Part shown: piece by piece, positions 9,417 through 19,475 of the stretch | Position numbering within the stretch: position 1 is the first letter of the stretch | Layout: every line of letters begins with the position of its first letter | Assembly: GCF_002209485.1 (NCBI RefSeq) | Contig: NZ_NJIX01000002.1 | Span: forward strand, 186,001-250,000 | DNA: 64,000 bases | DNA from: Achromobacter sp. HZ34 | Lineage (GTDB): Bacteria > Pseudomonadota > Gammaproteobacteria > Burkholderiales > Burkholderiaceae_B | Reading direction: 5' to 3' | Translations under genes and position numbers: made by a program | Notes under the pieces: generated by a model | What the model saw: the letters and a program-made list of their open reading frames with translations, nothing else | Told to the model about the DNA's origin: nothing | Database searches by the model: none

Positions 9417-9492
9417 GGAGCGTCTCCGGCGACATGCCTGAACAACAGATCTGACCTATCAGGTCGATTATCGTATCAATCCGCTATGAATT

Positions 9493-9509
9493 TTATATTA
9501 GCCATATAA
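9493..9509. promoter_or_regulatory. Candidate LysR operator in the LysR/Bug divergent gap
   Basis: A perfect inverted repeat TTATAT-TAGCC-ATATAA contains a T-N11-A pair, the usual LysR box form. It lies between the divergent LysR (start 9416) and Bug (start 9587) genes. A second perfect repeat, GACCT-ATC-AGGTC, is at 9453-9465. The role in regulation is an inference from position and symmetry. Confidence 0.45.
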
Positions 9510-9586
9510 ATAGGCGCTCCGTACTATGAATTCACACCCGGGCGATCGACGCCGCGGGTAGAACACATAGCTCAAGGGGAACACCT

Positions 9587-10591
9587 ATGTTCATGCAAAC
9601 ACGCCGCAAGGCAGTCCTGGCCGCCGGCCTGGCGATGGCTGGCGCGCTGACGCTGGCCACCACGGCGCCCGCACAAGCCGCAGATGCCGCGCAAGCCCAG
9701 TACCCCACCAAGCCCATCCGCCTGATCGTGCCGTTCGGCCCGGGCAGCGTCACGGACCAACTGGCGCGAGTCCTGGCGTCGGCGCTCTCCGAGAAGTGGG
9801 GGCAATCCATCATCGTTGAGAACAAGGCCGGCGCCGGCGGCAATATCGGCGCCGGGTTCGTCGCCGAAAGCGCGCCCGACGGCTACACGCTGCTGATGGG
9901 CGCGGCCAGCACCAATGCCATCAATCCCAGCCTGTACCCGAACCTGAAGTTCGATCCGATGAAGGCCTTCGTACCCGTTGCCAACGTCGCCTCGGTGACC
10001 AACGTGCTGGTGGTCAATCCGCAGGTCAAGGCGCGCGACGTCAAGGGCCTGATCGAAGAACTCAAGGCCAACAACTACAGCTATGCATCGGGCGGCGCGG
10101 GTGGCAGCCAGCATCTGTCGGCCGAGCTGTTCAAGTCCATGTCCAAGACCGACATGGTGCACATTCCCTACAAAGGCGGCGCCGAGCCCTTGCCGGACTT
10201 GATGAGCAACCGCGTGCAGGTGATGTTCTGCAACCTGCCCGTGTGCCTGCCGCATATCCAGGCCGGCAAGCTGGTCGCCCTTGGCGTCACCTCCACCCAG
10301 CGCTCGCCCTTGTTGCCCAAGGTTCCCACCATCGCTGAAGCCGGCCTGCCCGGCTATTCCGTGGACGGCTGGTTTGCGCTGTTCGCGCCGGCCAAGGTTC
10401 CCGCTGCCATCGTGGCTCGCCTGCACGACGAGACGGCGCAAGTGCTGGCCTCTCCCGCGGTTGCCGAGCAGATCCGCCGCCAGGGCGCCGAACCGAATAC
10501 CGGCAGCCAGGCGGATTTCGCCAAATTCGTACAGGCCGAACACGACAAATGGGCGAAGGTGATCAAAGACGCCAACATCCGTATCGAGTAA
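9587..10591 (+). CDS. Bug-family tripartite tricarboxylate transporter receptor
   Basis: This 334-residue protein has a signal peptide (twin-basic start, cleavage near AQAADA) and the Bug/TctC fold: YPTKPIRLIVPFGPGS near the mature N terminus, IVENKAGAGGNIGA, APDGYTLLMG, VHIPYKGGAE and a GYSVDGWFALFAPA segment. Bug proteins bind carboxylates, amides or similar compounds in the periplasm and pass them to TctAB membrane partners; none are encoded here. It sits six bases upstream of an amidase, so the ligand is plausibly an amide that the amidase hydrolyses after uptake. LysR divergent at 8520-9416. Confidence 0.92.
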   Translation: MFMQTRRKAVLAAGLAMAGALTLATTAPAQAADAAQAQYPTKPIRLIVPFGPGSVTDQLARVLASALSEKWGQSIIVENKAGAGGNIGAGFVAESAPDGYTLLMGAASTNAINPSLYPNLKFDPMKAFVPVANVASVTNVLVVNPQVKARDVKGLIEELKANNYSYASGGAGGSQHLSAELFKSMSKTDMVHIPYKGGAEPLPDLMSNRVQVMFCNLPVCLPHIQAGKLVALGVTSTQRSPLLPKVPTIAEAGLPGYSVDGWFALFAPAKVPAAIVARLHDETAQVLASPAVAEQIRRQGAEPNTGSQADFAKFVQAEHDKWAKVIKDANIRIE

Positions 10592-10597
10592 ACGGCC

Positions 10598-11884
10598 ATG
10601 GAACGATCGAGTACCTTGCCCGGGATCGCGCAGGCTTTGTCCCTGATGGAAACAGGCGCCCTGCGCGCCCGCGACCTGGCGGAACATTGCCTGGCGCGGC
10701 TGCAAGCCCGCAACGCTGAAGTCCACGCGTTCTGCGCCTACGATGCACAACGCATACGCAGGCAGGCCGACGATGTGGATGCCGGCGTCCGGCGCGGCTT
10801 GCTCGCCGGCATTCCGTTTGCCGCCAAGGACGTGATCCATAGCGCGGACTATCCCACCACCTACGGATCGCCCATCTACGCGGGGTATCAGACGGGACGG
10901 GACGCCGCTTGCATTGCGCTGGCGCGCGAACAGGGTGGCGTGATGATGGGCAAGGTGGTCACCAGCGAGTTCGCCACGCAGACGCCCGGACCGACGCGCA
11001 ATCCCTTGAACCTCGCGCATACGCCGGGCGGTTCTTCCAGCGGCTCTGCCGCTGCTGTCGCCGATGGCATGGCGCTGGTGGCATGGGGCACGCAGACGAC
11101 GGGATCGATCACCCGCCCGGCGATCTACTGCGGCGTGGTCGGCTATAAGCCCAGCTTCGGCCTGGTATCGACCGCGGGCATCGGCCTGCTCAGCCCTTTG
11201 CAGGACACGGTAGGCATTCTTGCGCGGGATGTAAGCGATGCGGCAGCGACGGTCCTGGGTATACATGGCCGGCGTTTCCGCCCCGCCGCGGCGGATCGCC
11301 GCTACCGTCTGGCGGTCTGCCTGTCGTCCCAATGGCGCCATGCCAGCGCGCAAGCCATCGCCGCGCTGGACGATTGGGTTGCCCGCCTGGGCCGGGCCGG
11401 CTTCACCGTCAGCCAGCGGACGTTGACGGCCGGCCATGAAGGCTTGATCGAAGACCAGGGGCGCCTCGTTGCCTACGACGCACGCCAGGCCCTGGCCCAC
11501 GAGCGCCTGACGGACAAGGCGCGGCTCAGCCCGCGCCTGACCGAACGGATGCGGGGCGGCGAGGCCATCGACCTGCCCACGTACCTGGCCATGCAGCAAC
11601 GCGCGGCAGCGGGCCGCGCAAGGGCCGAAGAACTGTTCGAAGATATCGATGCCCTGGTCTATCTGGCCACGGACGGCGAAGCGGAAGCCGGTCACAACAA
11701 TTCCGGTTCGCCGCGGTATGGCGCGCTGTGGACGTTATTGCATCTGCCAACCATCGCCCTGCCCGTCACCCGGGGATCTGGCGGTCTGCCGCTGGGGGTA
11801 CAACTGATAGGCCGCTACGGCCAGGATGAAGCGCTCCTGCAAATCGCCGAGCGGGCAGCCATGTGCGGCGGGCGTGATCAATGA
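10598..11884 (+). CDS. Amidase (amidase-signature family)
   Basis: This 428-residue enzyme is of the amidase-signature family, with the complete Ser-cisSer-Lys triad: Lys77 in GIPFAAKDVI, cis-Ser146 in the GGSSSGS loop and nucleophile Ser170 in TTGSITRPA, at the normal 24-residue spacing. It hydrolyses a C-N amide bond in the cytoplasm; the family does not allow the substrate to be named. The start ATG comes six bases after the Bug receptor stop, so the two are co-transcribed and likely share a substrate. It is somewhat shorter than GatA (about 485 residues) and has no GatB or GatC neighbour, so a role in transamidation is unlikely. Confidence 0.88.
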   Translation: MERSSTLPGIAQALSLMETGALRARDLAEHCLARLQARNAEVHAFCAYDAQRIRRQADDVDAGVRRGLLAGIPFAAKDVIHSADYPTTYGSPIYAGYQTGRDAACIALAREQGGVMMGKVVTSEFATQTPGPTRNPLNLAHTPGGSSSGSAAAVADGMALVAWGTQTTGSITRPAIYCGVVGYKPSFGLVSTAGIGLLSPLQDTVGILARDVSDAAATVLGIHGRRFRPAAADRRYRLAVCLSSQWRHASAQAIAALDDWVARLGRAGFTVSQRTLTAGHEGLIEDQGRLVAYDARQALAHERLTDKARLSPRLTERMRGGEAIDLPTYLAMQQRAAAGRARAEELFEDIDALVYLATDGEAEAGHNNSGSPRYGALWTLLHLPTIALPVTRGSGGLPLGVQLIGRYGQDEALLQIAERAAMCGGRDQ

Positions 11885-11951
11885 CCAACGGCCGATGACC
11901 AATGAATAGGGGCCGCGGACGCCCTGGCCCTGGGTGGCGCCGTCGGTGCAC

Positions 11952-12851
11952 TCAGGCCGCCAGCCGCCGTATACCCCTGTCCAGGGGCGCAGCCTGCGAC
12001 AGCAGTTCAATGAACGCCGTCGCCATCGGGCTTAGCGTGGCCCGCTTGCGATACAGCACGCCGATGGTACGCCGGCACGCCCGCCCCGGCAGCGCCACGG
12101 AGCGCAGGTCGCTCATGTTCACACCCTTCAACCCGCTGCTGGGGATGATGGTCAGCCCCAGCCCGCTGCGCACCATGCTGACAGCCGTTCCCATATACGC
12201 CACCTCGATGGTCGGCACCAGCTCCGGCCGATTCAGCCGCAACGCACGATCCGCCGAGCCCAGCGCCAGCATGATCAGCGGATACGACTCCAGGCGCCGC
12301 CAGGTAAGCGGCTCGGCCAGGATTTCGTGCCCCACCGGCGCCACCACGACCAGGTGATCGCGGAACAAGGGCGTGAACTCCAACTCGGCGTCCCCATTCA
12401 ATTCCGACCCCACGCCCAACTCCACCTCGCCGCGTTTGACCGCATCGATCACCGCGACATTCAATTCCTCGCGCATCAGCACCCGCATGCCGGGATAGCG
12501 CGCGCGGAAGTTGGCCAGCACCTCCGTCAACAAGCCGAAGGCCAGCGAGGGCAAGGCCGACAGTTGCAGTTGCCCCGCCACGCCGGACCCGACATCCGAT
12601 ATGCGCCCGTAGGCTTCCTTCAGATCCTTCAGTATCGGCGTGACGTCCCGGTAAAAACCTTGGCCCGGCGAGGTCAGCCGGCAGCTTCGTGTCGTGCGCT
12701 CGAACAGCGCAATGCCGACGTCCTCCTCCAGTTGGCGTATCAACACGGAGAATGAGGATTGGGTGATATGCAGCTCCGCGGCCGCCTTCGCGAATGAGCC
12801 CAAACGCGCGGCCAGGACGAACGCCTGCAACTGGCGGTACTTGATATTCAT
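11952..12851 (-). CDS. LysR-family transcriptional regulator
   Basis: This regulator has about 299 residues: helix-turn-helix LQAFVLAARLGSFAKAAAEL with ITQSSFSVLIRQLEED, then the effector domain. ATG 12851 (MNIKYRQ) is preferred because AAGGTGG lies at a good distance upstream; a GTG four codons earlier is possible. It is divergent from the small AtzG-like gene at 13031 and the long operon behind it, so it is the likely regulator of the amidase/ABC/dioxygenase operon. Two strong dyads lie in the intervening region. Confidence 0.88.
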   Translation of the reverse strand: MNIKYRQLQAFVLAARLGSFAKAAAELHITQSSFSVLIRQLEEDVGIALFERTTRSCRLTSPGQGFYRDVTPILKDLKEAYGRISDVGSGVAGQLQLSALPSLAFGLLTEVLANFRARYPGMRVLMREELNVAVIDAVKRGEVELGVGSELNGDAELEFTPLFRDHLVVVAPVGHEILAEPLTWRRLESYPLIMLALGSADRALRLNRPELVPTIEVAYMGTAVSMVRSGLGLTIIPSSGLKGVNMSDLRSVALPGRACRRTIGVLYRKRATLSPMATAFIELLSQAAPLDRGIRRLAA

Positions 12852-12874
12852 CGAACATTCCACCTTGATGAAGG

Positions 12875-12943
12875 CTCTGCGGATAAACCCTGAGCGAGCC
12901 TCCTGGTTGCGTACAGACTCTGCGCGTAAACCCTAGGCGAGCC
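12875..12943. repeat. Pair of imperfect 26-base direct repeats
   Basis: Copies at 12875-12900 and 12918-12943 share 22 of 26 bases (both have CTCTGCG, TAAACCCT and GCGAGCC). They lie between the LysR start and the operator dyads upstream of the long amidase/ABC operon. Repeated sites in this position are usually regulator contacts, but a simple duplication is equally possible. Confidence 0.5.
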
Positions 12944-12957
12944 CTTAGTTTTTTACT

Positions 12958-12990
12958 GATAATCCTTGCAGATTATCCAATAGTCATTGG
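12958..12990. promoter_or_regulatory. Overlapping operator dyads upstream of the amidase/ABC operon
   Basis: Two perfect inverted repeats abut: GATAATC-CTTGCA-GATTATC (12958-12977), which contains a T-N11-A LysR box, and CCAAT-AGTC-ATTGG (12977-12990). They lie 40-70 bases before the first gene of the operon (13031) and about 107 bases from the divergent LysR start, the normal place for a LysR recognition and activation site. Binding by the 11952-12851 product is inferred. Confidence 0.5.
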
Positions 12991-13030
12991 CGCCTTGCAT
13001 GCGCAAACTAGAGCCCATCATATTCAACGG

Positions 13031-13242
13031 ATGCCTATGATGACGCTCCAGGACGCGGACCCACCGATCGACCTGCTGTTTACCCTGATGGCGGAGGATG
13101 CGGGCCTGCACGAGATCGCCGCCAAGTACCGCCAGGACATGCTCGCGGCCGTCGAATCGGCGAAGCAGCTGCGCAACGCGCTGTTCACGTTGGACGATGT
13201 CACGGCGGAACCCTGGCCCCCCATGCAGACCCGGAGCCCGGC

Positions 13243-13246
<4 letters not shown>
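13031..13246 (+). CDS. Small AtzG-like amidase partner (GatC-like)
   Basis: The 71-residue product starts at ATG 13031 and ends in an ATGA overlap with the amidase gene that follows. Its build, a helical core (LHEIAAKYRQDMLAAVESAKQL) followed by LF-L-DDV-AEPWPP, resembles the DUF4089/AtzG-like small proteins whose C terminus reads EPAPVF-P. In cyanuric acid degradation AtzG (68 residues) is the obligate small subunit of the amidase AtzE and is related to GatC. Size, the C-terminal pattern and the coupled amidase all support this call. The actual substrate need not be carboxybiuret. Confidence 0.7.
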
Positions 13247-14652
<1,406 letters not shown>

Positions 14653-14738
14653 GCCTGACGCGGGGTTTGAAGCACCTGATCCACGAGCACCCTATAACAA
14701 GCTGCACCATCAATAACCGATTCGTTCAAGGGAAAAAC

Positions 14739-15911
14739 ATGATGAAGTCCATCAAAGTGCTGGCCTTTGCCGCGGCCATGTTGACCGCCGGTGCCAGCCA
14801 CGCGCAGGAAGAGTTGAAGATCGGCGCCATCGGCCCCCTGTCGGGCGGCGGCACTGCATGGGGTCTGGCACTGCAACGCGGCGTGCAGATGGCCTTCGAT
14901 GAAGTCAAGGCCGCCGGCGGGCTCAAGGTCGGCGACAAGGTCTACATGCCCAAGCTGGTCATGTACGACGACAAATACACCGCCGCGGGAGGCCGTGCCG
15001 CCGCCGACCGCCTGATCAACGCCGACAACGTCAAGTTCATCATCGGTCCGATAGGCTCGCCGTCGGTACTGGCCACCGTCGCCGCCACCACGCCGGCCAA
15101 GACGGTGCTCCTGTCCAATGGATTCGCGCCGCAGATCTTGAAGAATGACGCGAAATCGCCATACAACTTCCGCGTCGTCAACAGCACCGTGGAATTCGGT
15201 CCGCCCATGGTGAAGTGGTTCCACGACAACTTCCCGCAGGTCAAGAAAGTGGCGCTGATCGCCCCCAACGATGCGGTGGGCCAGGCGATCATTCCCCAGC
15301 TCGAGGCTTATTACAAGGCCAATGGTTTTTCGGTCTGGACCGAACTGTACGATCGCGGCACCAAGGAATTCACGCCCTTGATGGCGCGCATGATGGCGCA
15401 GAATGTCGACGCCCTGGACCTCAACAGCAATGCGCCCGGCGAAGGCGCGCTGCTGCTCAAGCAAGCCCGCCAGAGCGGCTTCAAGAAACCGATCTGGCAG
15501 ATCGGCGGACCGGCGGTGGACGAGATGATAGAAATCGCCGGCCCCATGGCCGAGGGCTTCATCTCATTGAACGTCTTCGACTTTTCCTCGCCCGAAGCGA
15601 AGAAGTTCGTGGATGGCTACCGCAAGGAGTTCGGCGACGGGGTCATCAATGCGCAAGCCCCCATGTGGAACAACGCCGCGAAGATATTGATGGAAGCCAT
15701 GCGCCGTGCCGGCACCGTGACCGACGCCAACGCGGTGCGTGATTCGCTGGAGAAGCTCGAAGGCTACGACGCCGGCCTGTACGGCCCCGTGCGTTGGGGC
15801 GGCATGGGTGACTACGGCGTCGACCATCAATTGCTGATGAAGTTCTGGATGGTGAAAGTCCAGGGCGGCAAGCAAACGGTGATCCAGGCGCTGGATCCGG
15901 TCAAGCACTAA
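14739..15911 (+). CDS. Branched-chain-type ABC transporter receptor (LivJ-like)
   Basis: The start is one of two adjacent ATGs at 14739/14742 after CAAGGGAAAAAC; the frame is open further upstream over the amidase gene but without meaning. The 390-residue product has a signal peptide ending SHAQ and the type I periplasmic-binding fold (LKIGAIGPLSGGG, VKFIIGPIGSPSVLA, VALIAPNDAVGQA). This is the receptor of the importer encoded by the next four genes. LivJ-like receptors bind branched-chain amino acids, amides, urea or aromatic acids; the amidases beside it suggest an amide-bearing ligand. Confidence 0.9.
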   Translation: MMKSIKVLAFAAAMLTAGASHAQEELKIGAIGPLSGGGTAWGLALQRGVQMAFDEVKAAGGLKVGDKVYMPKLVMYDDKYTAAGGRAAADRLINADNVKFIIGPIGSPSVLATVAATTPAKTVLLSNGFAPQILKNDAKSPYNFRVVNSTVEFGPPMVKWFHDNFPQVKKVALIAPNDAVGQAIIPQLEAYYKANGFSVWTELYDRGTKEFTPLMARMMAQNVDALDLNSNAPGEGALLLKQARQSGFKKPIWQIGGPAVDEMIEIAGPMAEGFISLNVFDFSSPEAKKFVDGYRKEFGDGVINAQAPMWNNAAKILMEAMRRAGTVTDANAVRDSLEKLEGYDAGLYGPVRWGGMGDYGVDHQLLMKFWMVKVQGGKQTVIQALDPVKH

Positions 15912-15952
15912 GCCACGCCAGCCGCGAGCGCGGCCCGCGCTAGCGCTCCTCC

Positions 15953-15973
15953 CCCCGCCGCCCGGCGGCGGGG
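15953..15973 (+). other. Stable GC hairpin between receptor and permease genes
   Basis: CCCCGCCGC-CCG-GCGGCGGGG forms a nine-pair stem with a three-base loop and no T-run. It lies in the 113-base gap between the receptor gene and livH-like gene. In many ABC operons such an element stabilises or partly ends the upstream message so that the receptor is made in excess; that role here is inferred. Confidence 0.5.
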
Positions 15974-16024
15974 ACGGCATCCCGCGGGGCCGCCCAGGCG
16001 TCCGACCTACCCGGAGCATCACCT

Positions 16025-16891
16025 ATGTTCACGCTACCCATACTCAGCCAGGTCGTGTTGAACGGCCTGAGCCTGAGTGCGATCTACATATTGGTCGCCC
16101 TCGGATTCACCTTGCTGTTCGGCATCATGCGCGTCGTCAACTTCGCGCACGGCGCCTTCGCCATGCTGGGTGGATACGCGCTCTACTACCTCTACGGTGT
16201 CTATCAACTGCCCTACCCCATCGCCATCCTGGGCGGCGCGGTGCTGGTGGCGGCCCTGGCGCTGATCCTGGAGCGGCTGGTGTTCCGCTGGTTCTACCAC
16301 AAGATGTTCCAGAGCATGATCGCGCTGCTGGGACTCAACCTGGCGCTGGTGTATGCCGCGGTCCTGGTGTGGGACGTCAACGAACGGTCCCTGCCGTCGG
16401 TATCGGACCGGATGATCGACACCCTGGGTATTTCGATACCCGCCGACAGACTGATCATCATTTGCATCGCCGGGGTGGTCCTGGCGCTGTTCTGGCTGTT
16501 CGTGACGCGTACCCGGCAAGGGCTGGCGATGCGCGCGGCCGCCATGGATCCGGAGATCGCCGCCACGCAAGGCATCAATACCCGCGGCATCTACATGCTG
16601 GCCTTTTTCATCGCCATCTTCATGACCGCGCTGGCAGGCGGCCTGTACGCCCAGAGCTACGCCTTGTCGCCCTTCATGGGCGATCGCCCGCTGATGGTGG
16701 CGTTCATCGTGGTCATCCTGGGCGGCATGGGCAGCGTGCCCGGCGCCGCGCTGGGCGGCCTGCTGCTGGGCTTTACCGAGAGCTTTCTCTCGACGTTCTA
16801 CGGCGCGTCGATCTCCTCCTTCGTCTCGTTTGGCGTGGTGATCGCGCTGCTGGTCTTGCGGCCCTGGGGCCTGCTGGGGAAACCTGAATGA
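16025..16891 (+). CDS. Branched-chain-type ABC transporter permease (LivH-like)
   Basis: This 288-residue inner-membrane permease has about eight helices. Family marks are NGLSLSAIYILVALGFTL, FGIMRVVNFAHGAFAMLGGY and GMGSVPGAALGGLLLG near the end. It pairs with the LivM-like protein encoded next (four-base overlap) to form the channel of the importer. Confidence 0.92.
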   Translation: MFTLPILSQVVLNGLSLSAIYILVALGFTLLFGIMRVVNFAHGAFAMLGGYALYYLYGVYQLPYPIAILGGAVLVAALALILERLVFRWFYHKMFQSMIALLGLNLALVYAAVLVWDVNERSLPSVSDRMIDTLGISIPADRLIIICIAGVVLALFWLFVTRTRQGLAMRAAAMDPEIAATQGINTRGIYMLAFFIAIFMTALAGGLYAQSYALSPFMGDRPLMVAFIVVILGGMGSVPGAALGGLLLGFTESFLSTFYGASISSFVSFGVVIALLVLRPWGLLGKPE

Positions 16892-17910
16892 CAGTCCAAA
16901 CACATGCATCCGTCGCGGTCGGCCGGGCCCAGGCGCCCGCCGACCACGCGCGTTCGACGCGGACCCGCACCAGGCGCGTGGTGGCGGCCGCCATCGCCCT
17001 GCTGGCCGCCGTGGCCTGGCCCCTGTTGAGCCCGAACACTTTCTACATCAACCTGGGCATCATGGTGGCACTGGGCGCCATCGGCGCCGTCACCCTGAAC
17101 CTGATCATCCGCACGGGCCACATCTCGCTGGCCCATGGCGCGTTCATGGGCGTGGCGGCCTACACCAGCGTCCTGCTGCAAGTCCGGCTGGGTTGGTCCT
17201 TCCCGCTGGCGCTCGTCGCCGGTTGCCTGGCTTCCGGCCTGCTGGCGCTGCTGATCGGGCCCATCATCCTGCGCCTGACCGGCAAATACTTTGTCCTCGT
17301 CACCTTCCTGCTGGGAGAAGTGGTCCGCCTCGTCTTCACCGAATGGCAGTCCGTGACCGGCGGCGCCAACGGCATCGACCAGATCCCGCCAGGCATGAAG
17401 TTCTTCGCCTCGCCGGTGGCGTTCTACTACTTCTGCCTGGCGGCGTCGGTCCTGTGCATCGCCATCGTCTGGCGCATCCTGTGTTCGGACATCGGCCGCC
17501 AGATCGATGCCATCCGCGAAGCCGACCGCATCGCGGAGAGCTCGGGCGTGCCCGTCATCCGCATCAAGGTGCTCATGTTCGTCATCGCCTGCGCGCTGGT
17601 CGGCATCCAGGGCGCGTTGCAAGCCCAGATGATCCATGCCATCGAACCCGCCGCCTTCAACATGGACGTATCCCTGAGCATGGTGGTGATGAACGTGCTG
17701 GGCGGCATGTATTACCTCATCGGCCCGCTGCTGGGCACCATCTTCATGGTGGCGCTGCCGGAATTGCTGCGTGGCTACGTCGAACTGCAGCAGATCATCT
17801 TCGGCATCATCCTTATCGTGGTGATGGCGGTCCTGCCCGGCGGGGTGGTCGGAATCTGGCAACTGGCCCGCTCCCTGGTCCTGCGCAAAACCCGGGGAGG
17901 CCAGGCATGA
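16888..17910 (+). CDS. Branched-chain-type ABC transporter permease (LivM-like)
   Basis: This is a 340-residue permease with a hydrophilic N-terminal tail of about 30 residues and then eight to ten helices. LivM marks include TLNLIIRTGHISLAHGAFMGVAAY, SVTGGANGID and GGMYYLIGPLLGT. Start ATG overlaps the livH-like stop, and its own stop overlaps the next start, so the permeases and ATPase are coupled. Confidence 0.92.
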   Translation: MTVQTHASVAVGRAQAPADHARSTRTRTRRVVAAAIALLAAVAWPLLSPNTFYINLGIMVALGAIGAVTLNLIIRTGHISLAHGAFMGVAAYTSVLLQVRLGWSFPLALVAGCLASGLLALLIGPIILRLTGKYFVLVTFLLGEVVRLVFTEWQSVTGGANGIDQIPPGMKFFASPVAFYYFCLAASVLCIAIVWRILCSDIGRQIDAIREADRIAESSGVPVIRIKVLMFVIACALVGIQGALQAQMIHAIEPAAFNMDVSLSMVVMNVLGGMYYLIGPLLGTIFMVALPELLRGYVELQQIIFGIILIVVMAVLPGGVVGIWQLARSLVLRKTRGGQA

Positions 17911-18689
17911 GCCAGCTACTCGAAGTTTCCGGATTGACACGCCGCTTCGGTGGCCTGGTGGCCGTCAACGACCTGAGCTTCCAGATCGATGAAGGCGAGA
18001 TCGTCGGCCTGATCGGTCCCAACGGCGCCGGCAAGACGACGGTGGTCAACCTGGTGAGCGGCATGATACGTCCGAGCACCGGGACCATACGCTTCGCCGG
18101 CGCCGACATCACGAACCAGCCGGCGCACCGGCGGGCCAGCCGGGGGCTCGTGCGTACATTCCAGGCGACGGCGGTCTACCGCGAATGCACCGTGCGGGAG
18201 AACGCCGAACGGGGCACCTTCCTGCAATGCTATCCGGGCCACCTGGCGGCCTTCTTCGGCACCCCGCACGCCCGCGCCATGCACAGGGCGGCGCGCGACC
18301 GGGCCGCCGAACTGCTGGAGTGGCTGGGGCTGGAGCACCTGGCCGACGCGAAGGCGAACGCCCTGCCTTACGGCCATCAGAAGACCCTGGGCATCGTCAT
18401 CGCCCTGGCCGCCAAGCCCCGGCTGATACTGCTCGACGAGCCGGTGGCCGGCCTCAGCGCGGAAGAAACCGATCACGTGCGCGACACCATACTGCGCGTG
18501 CGGGAGCGCGGCATATCGGTCATGGTCATCGACCACAACATGCGCTTCATCAAGGGCCTGTGCGACCGGCTGTTCGTCTCGGCGCAGGGCAGCAAGATCG
18601 CGGAAGGCACGCCCGACGAGGTGCTGGCCAATCCGCAAGTCATCGAAGCCTATCTGGGGAAGGCGTATGCCACTGCTAAGCGTCAGTGA
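17907..18689 (+). CDS. Branched-chain-type ABC transporter ATPase (LivG-like)
   Basis: The start is ATG 17907, which overlaps the livM-like stop; the open frame upstream of it is a shadow. The 260-residue protein has Walker A GPNGAGKTT, Walker B LILLDEP followed by VAGLSAEE, and the H-loop region MVIDHNMRFI. RFGGLVAVNDLSF and RTFQ are LivG-typical. The ABC signature position reads LPYGHQKTLGI, with G-H in place of the common G-x-Q-R, as is usual in LivG proteins. Confidence 0.9.
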   Translation: MSQLLEVSGLTRRFGGLVAVNDLSFQIDEGEIVGLIGPNGAGKTTVVNLVSGMIRPSTGTIRFAGADITNQPAHRRASRGLVRTFQATAVYRECTVRENAERGTFLQCYPGHLAAFFGTPHARAMHRAARDRAAELLEWLGLEHLADAKANALPYGHQKTLGIVIALAAKPRLILLDEPVAGLSAEETDHVRDTILRVRERGISVMVIDHNMRFIKGLCDRLFVSAQGSKIAEGTPDEVLANPQVIEAYLGKAYATAKRQ

Positions 18690-19377
18690 CCTGAACGTCC
18701 GTTATGGACAAATCCAGGGAACGCAAAGCGTGTCCCTGGACGTCGAGCCCGGCCAGACGGTGGCCCTCATCGGCGCCAACGGCGCCGGCAAGAGCAGCAC
18801 GCTGAAGGCCATCCTGGGACTGGTGCGCTGGCACAGCGGCAGCATCCGCCTGCAGGACCGCGACCTGCGTGGACTGGCGCCGCACGACATCCTGCGGGCG
18901 GGCGTCGGCTTTTCGCCGGAAGGACGGCGCGTGTTTGCCCAGCTCAGCGTGGTGGAGAACCTGCGGGTGGGCGGCTACAGCCGCTCCAAGGACCAGGTGC
19001 AGGCGCGCATCGAACAGATGTTCACCTACTTTCCCCGGTTGAAGGAACGCCATCGGCAGGACGCCGGCAGTCTCAGCGGCGGCGAACAGCAGATGCTGGC
19101 GATCGGCCGCGCGCTGATGTCCTTCCCCAAGCTGTTCCTGCTCGATGAGCCGTCCCTGGGGCTGGCGCCCATCATCGTCGATCGTATCGGCGAGATCCTG
19201 CAGGAGATCCAGCAGGCCGAAGGGCTGGCGATCATGCTGGCCGAGCAGAACGCCACCTGGGCGCTAAGCATCGCTCACCGGGGCGTGATCCTGGAAATGG
19301 GGCGCAATGTGGACGACGGGGACTCGGAGACCTTGCGCGCCAGTCCGAAGATACGCAGCGCGTATCTCGGGCTGTGA
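18667..19377 (+). CDS. Branched-chain-type ABC transporter ATPase (LivF-like)
   Basis: This 236-residue ATPase has Walker A GANGAGKSST, signature LSGGEQQML, Walker B LFLLDEPSLGLAP and a Q-loop near FSPEGRRVF. The gene begins inside the last 23 bases of the LivG-like gene. It completes a five-gene importer (receptor, two permeases, two ATPases). Confidence 0.92.
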   Translation: MPLLSVSDLNVRYGQIQGTQSVSLDVEPGQTVALIGANGAGKSSTLKAILGLVRWHSGSIRLQDRDLRGLAPHDILRAGVGFSPEGRRVFAQLSVVENLRVGGYSRSKDQVQARIEQMFTYFPRLKERHRQDAGSLSGGEQQMLAIGRALMSFPKLFLLDEPSLGLAPIIVDRIGEILQEIQQAEGLAIMLAEQNATWALSIAHRGVILEMGRNVDDGDSETLRASPKIRSAYLGL

Positions 19378-19475
19378 GCCGTGGATCCCTGGCGCCCTCC
19401 GTCCTTGGACCCTCGGCCCTTCATGCCGCGCCTCCCTGAACGCCTCCCTCGGATAACGACTTTGGAACCCTGACC

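Noticed and set aside
9572-11695. Minus-strand open frame of 707 codons
   Set aside because: It lies wholly antisense to the Bug receptor and amidase genes, both with intact active-site motifs; the composition is that of a GC-rich shadow frame.
16798-17940. Minus-strand open frame of 380 codons rich in Asp, His and Gln
   Set aside because: It is the shadow of the LivM-like permease gene; such His/Asp/Gln-rich products are typical of antisense to hydrophobic proteins.
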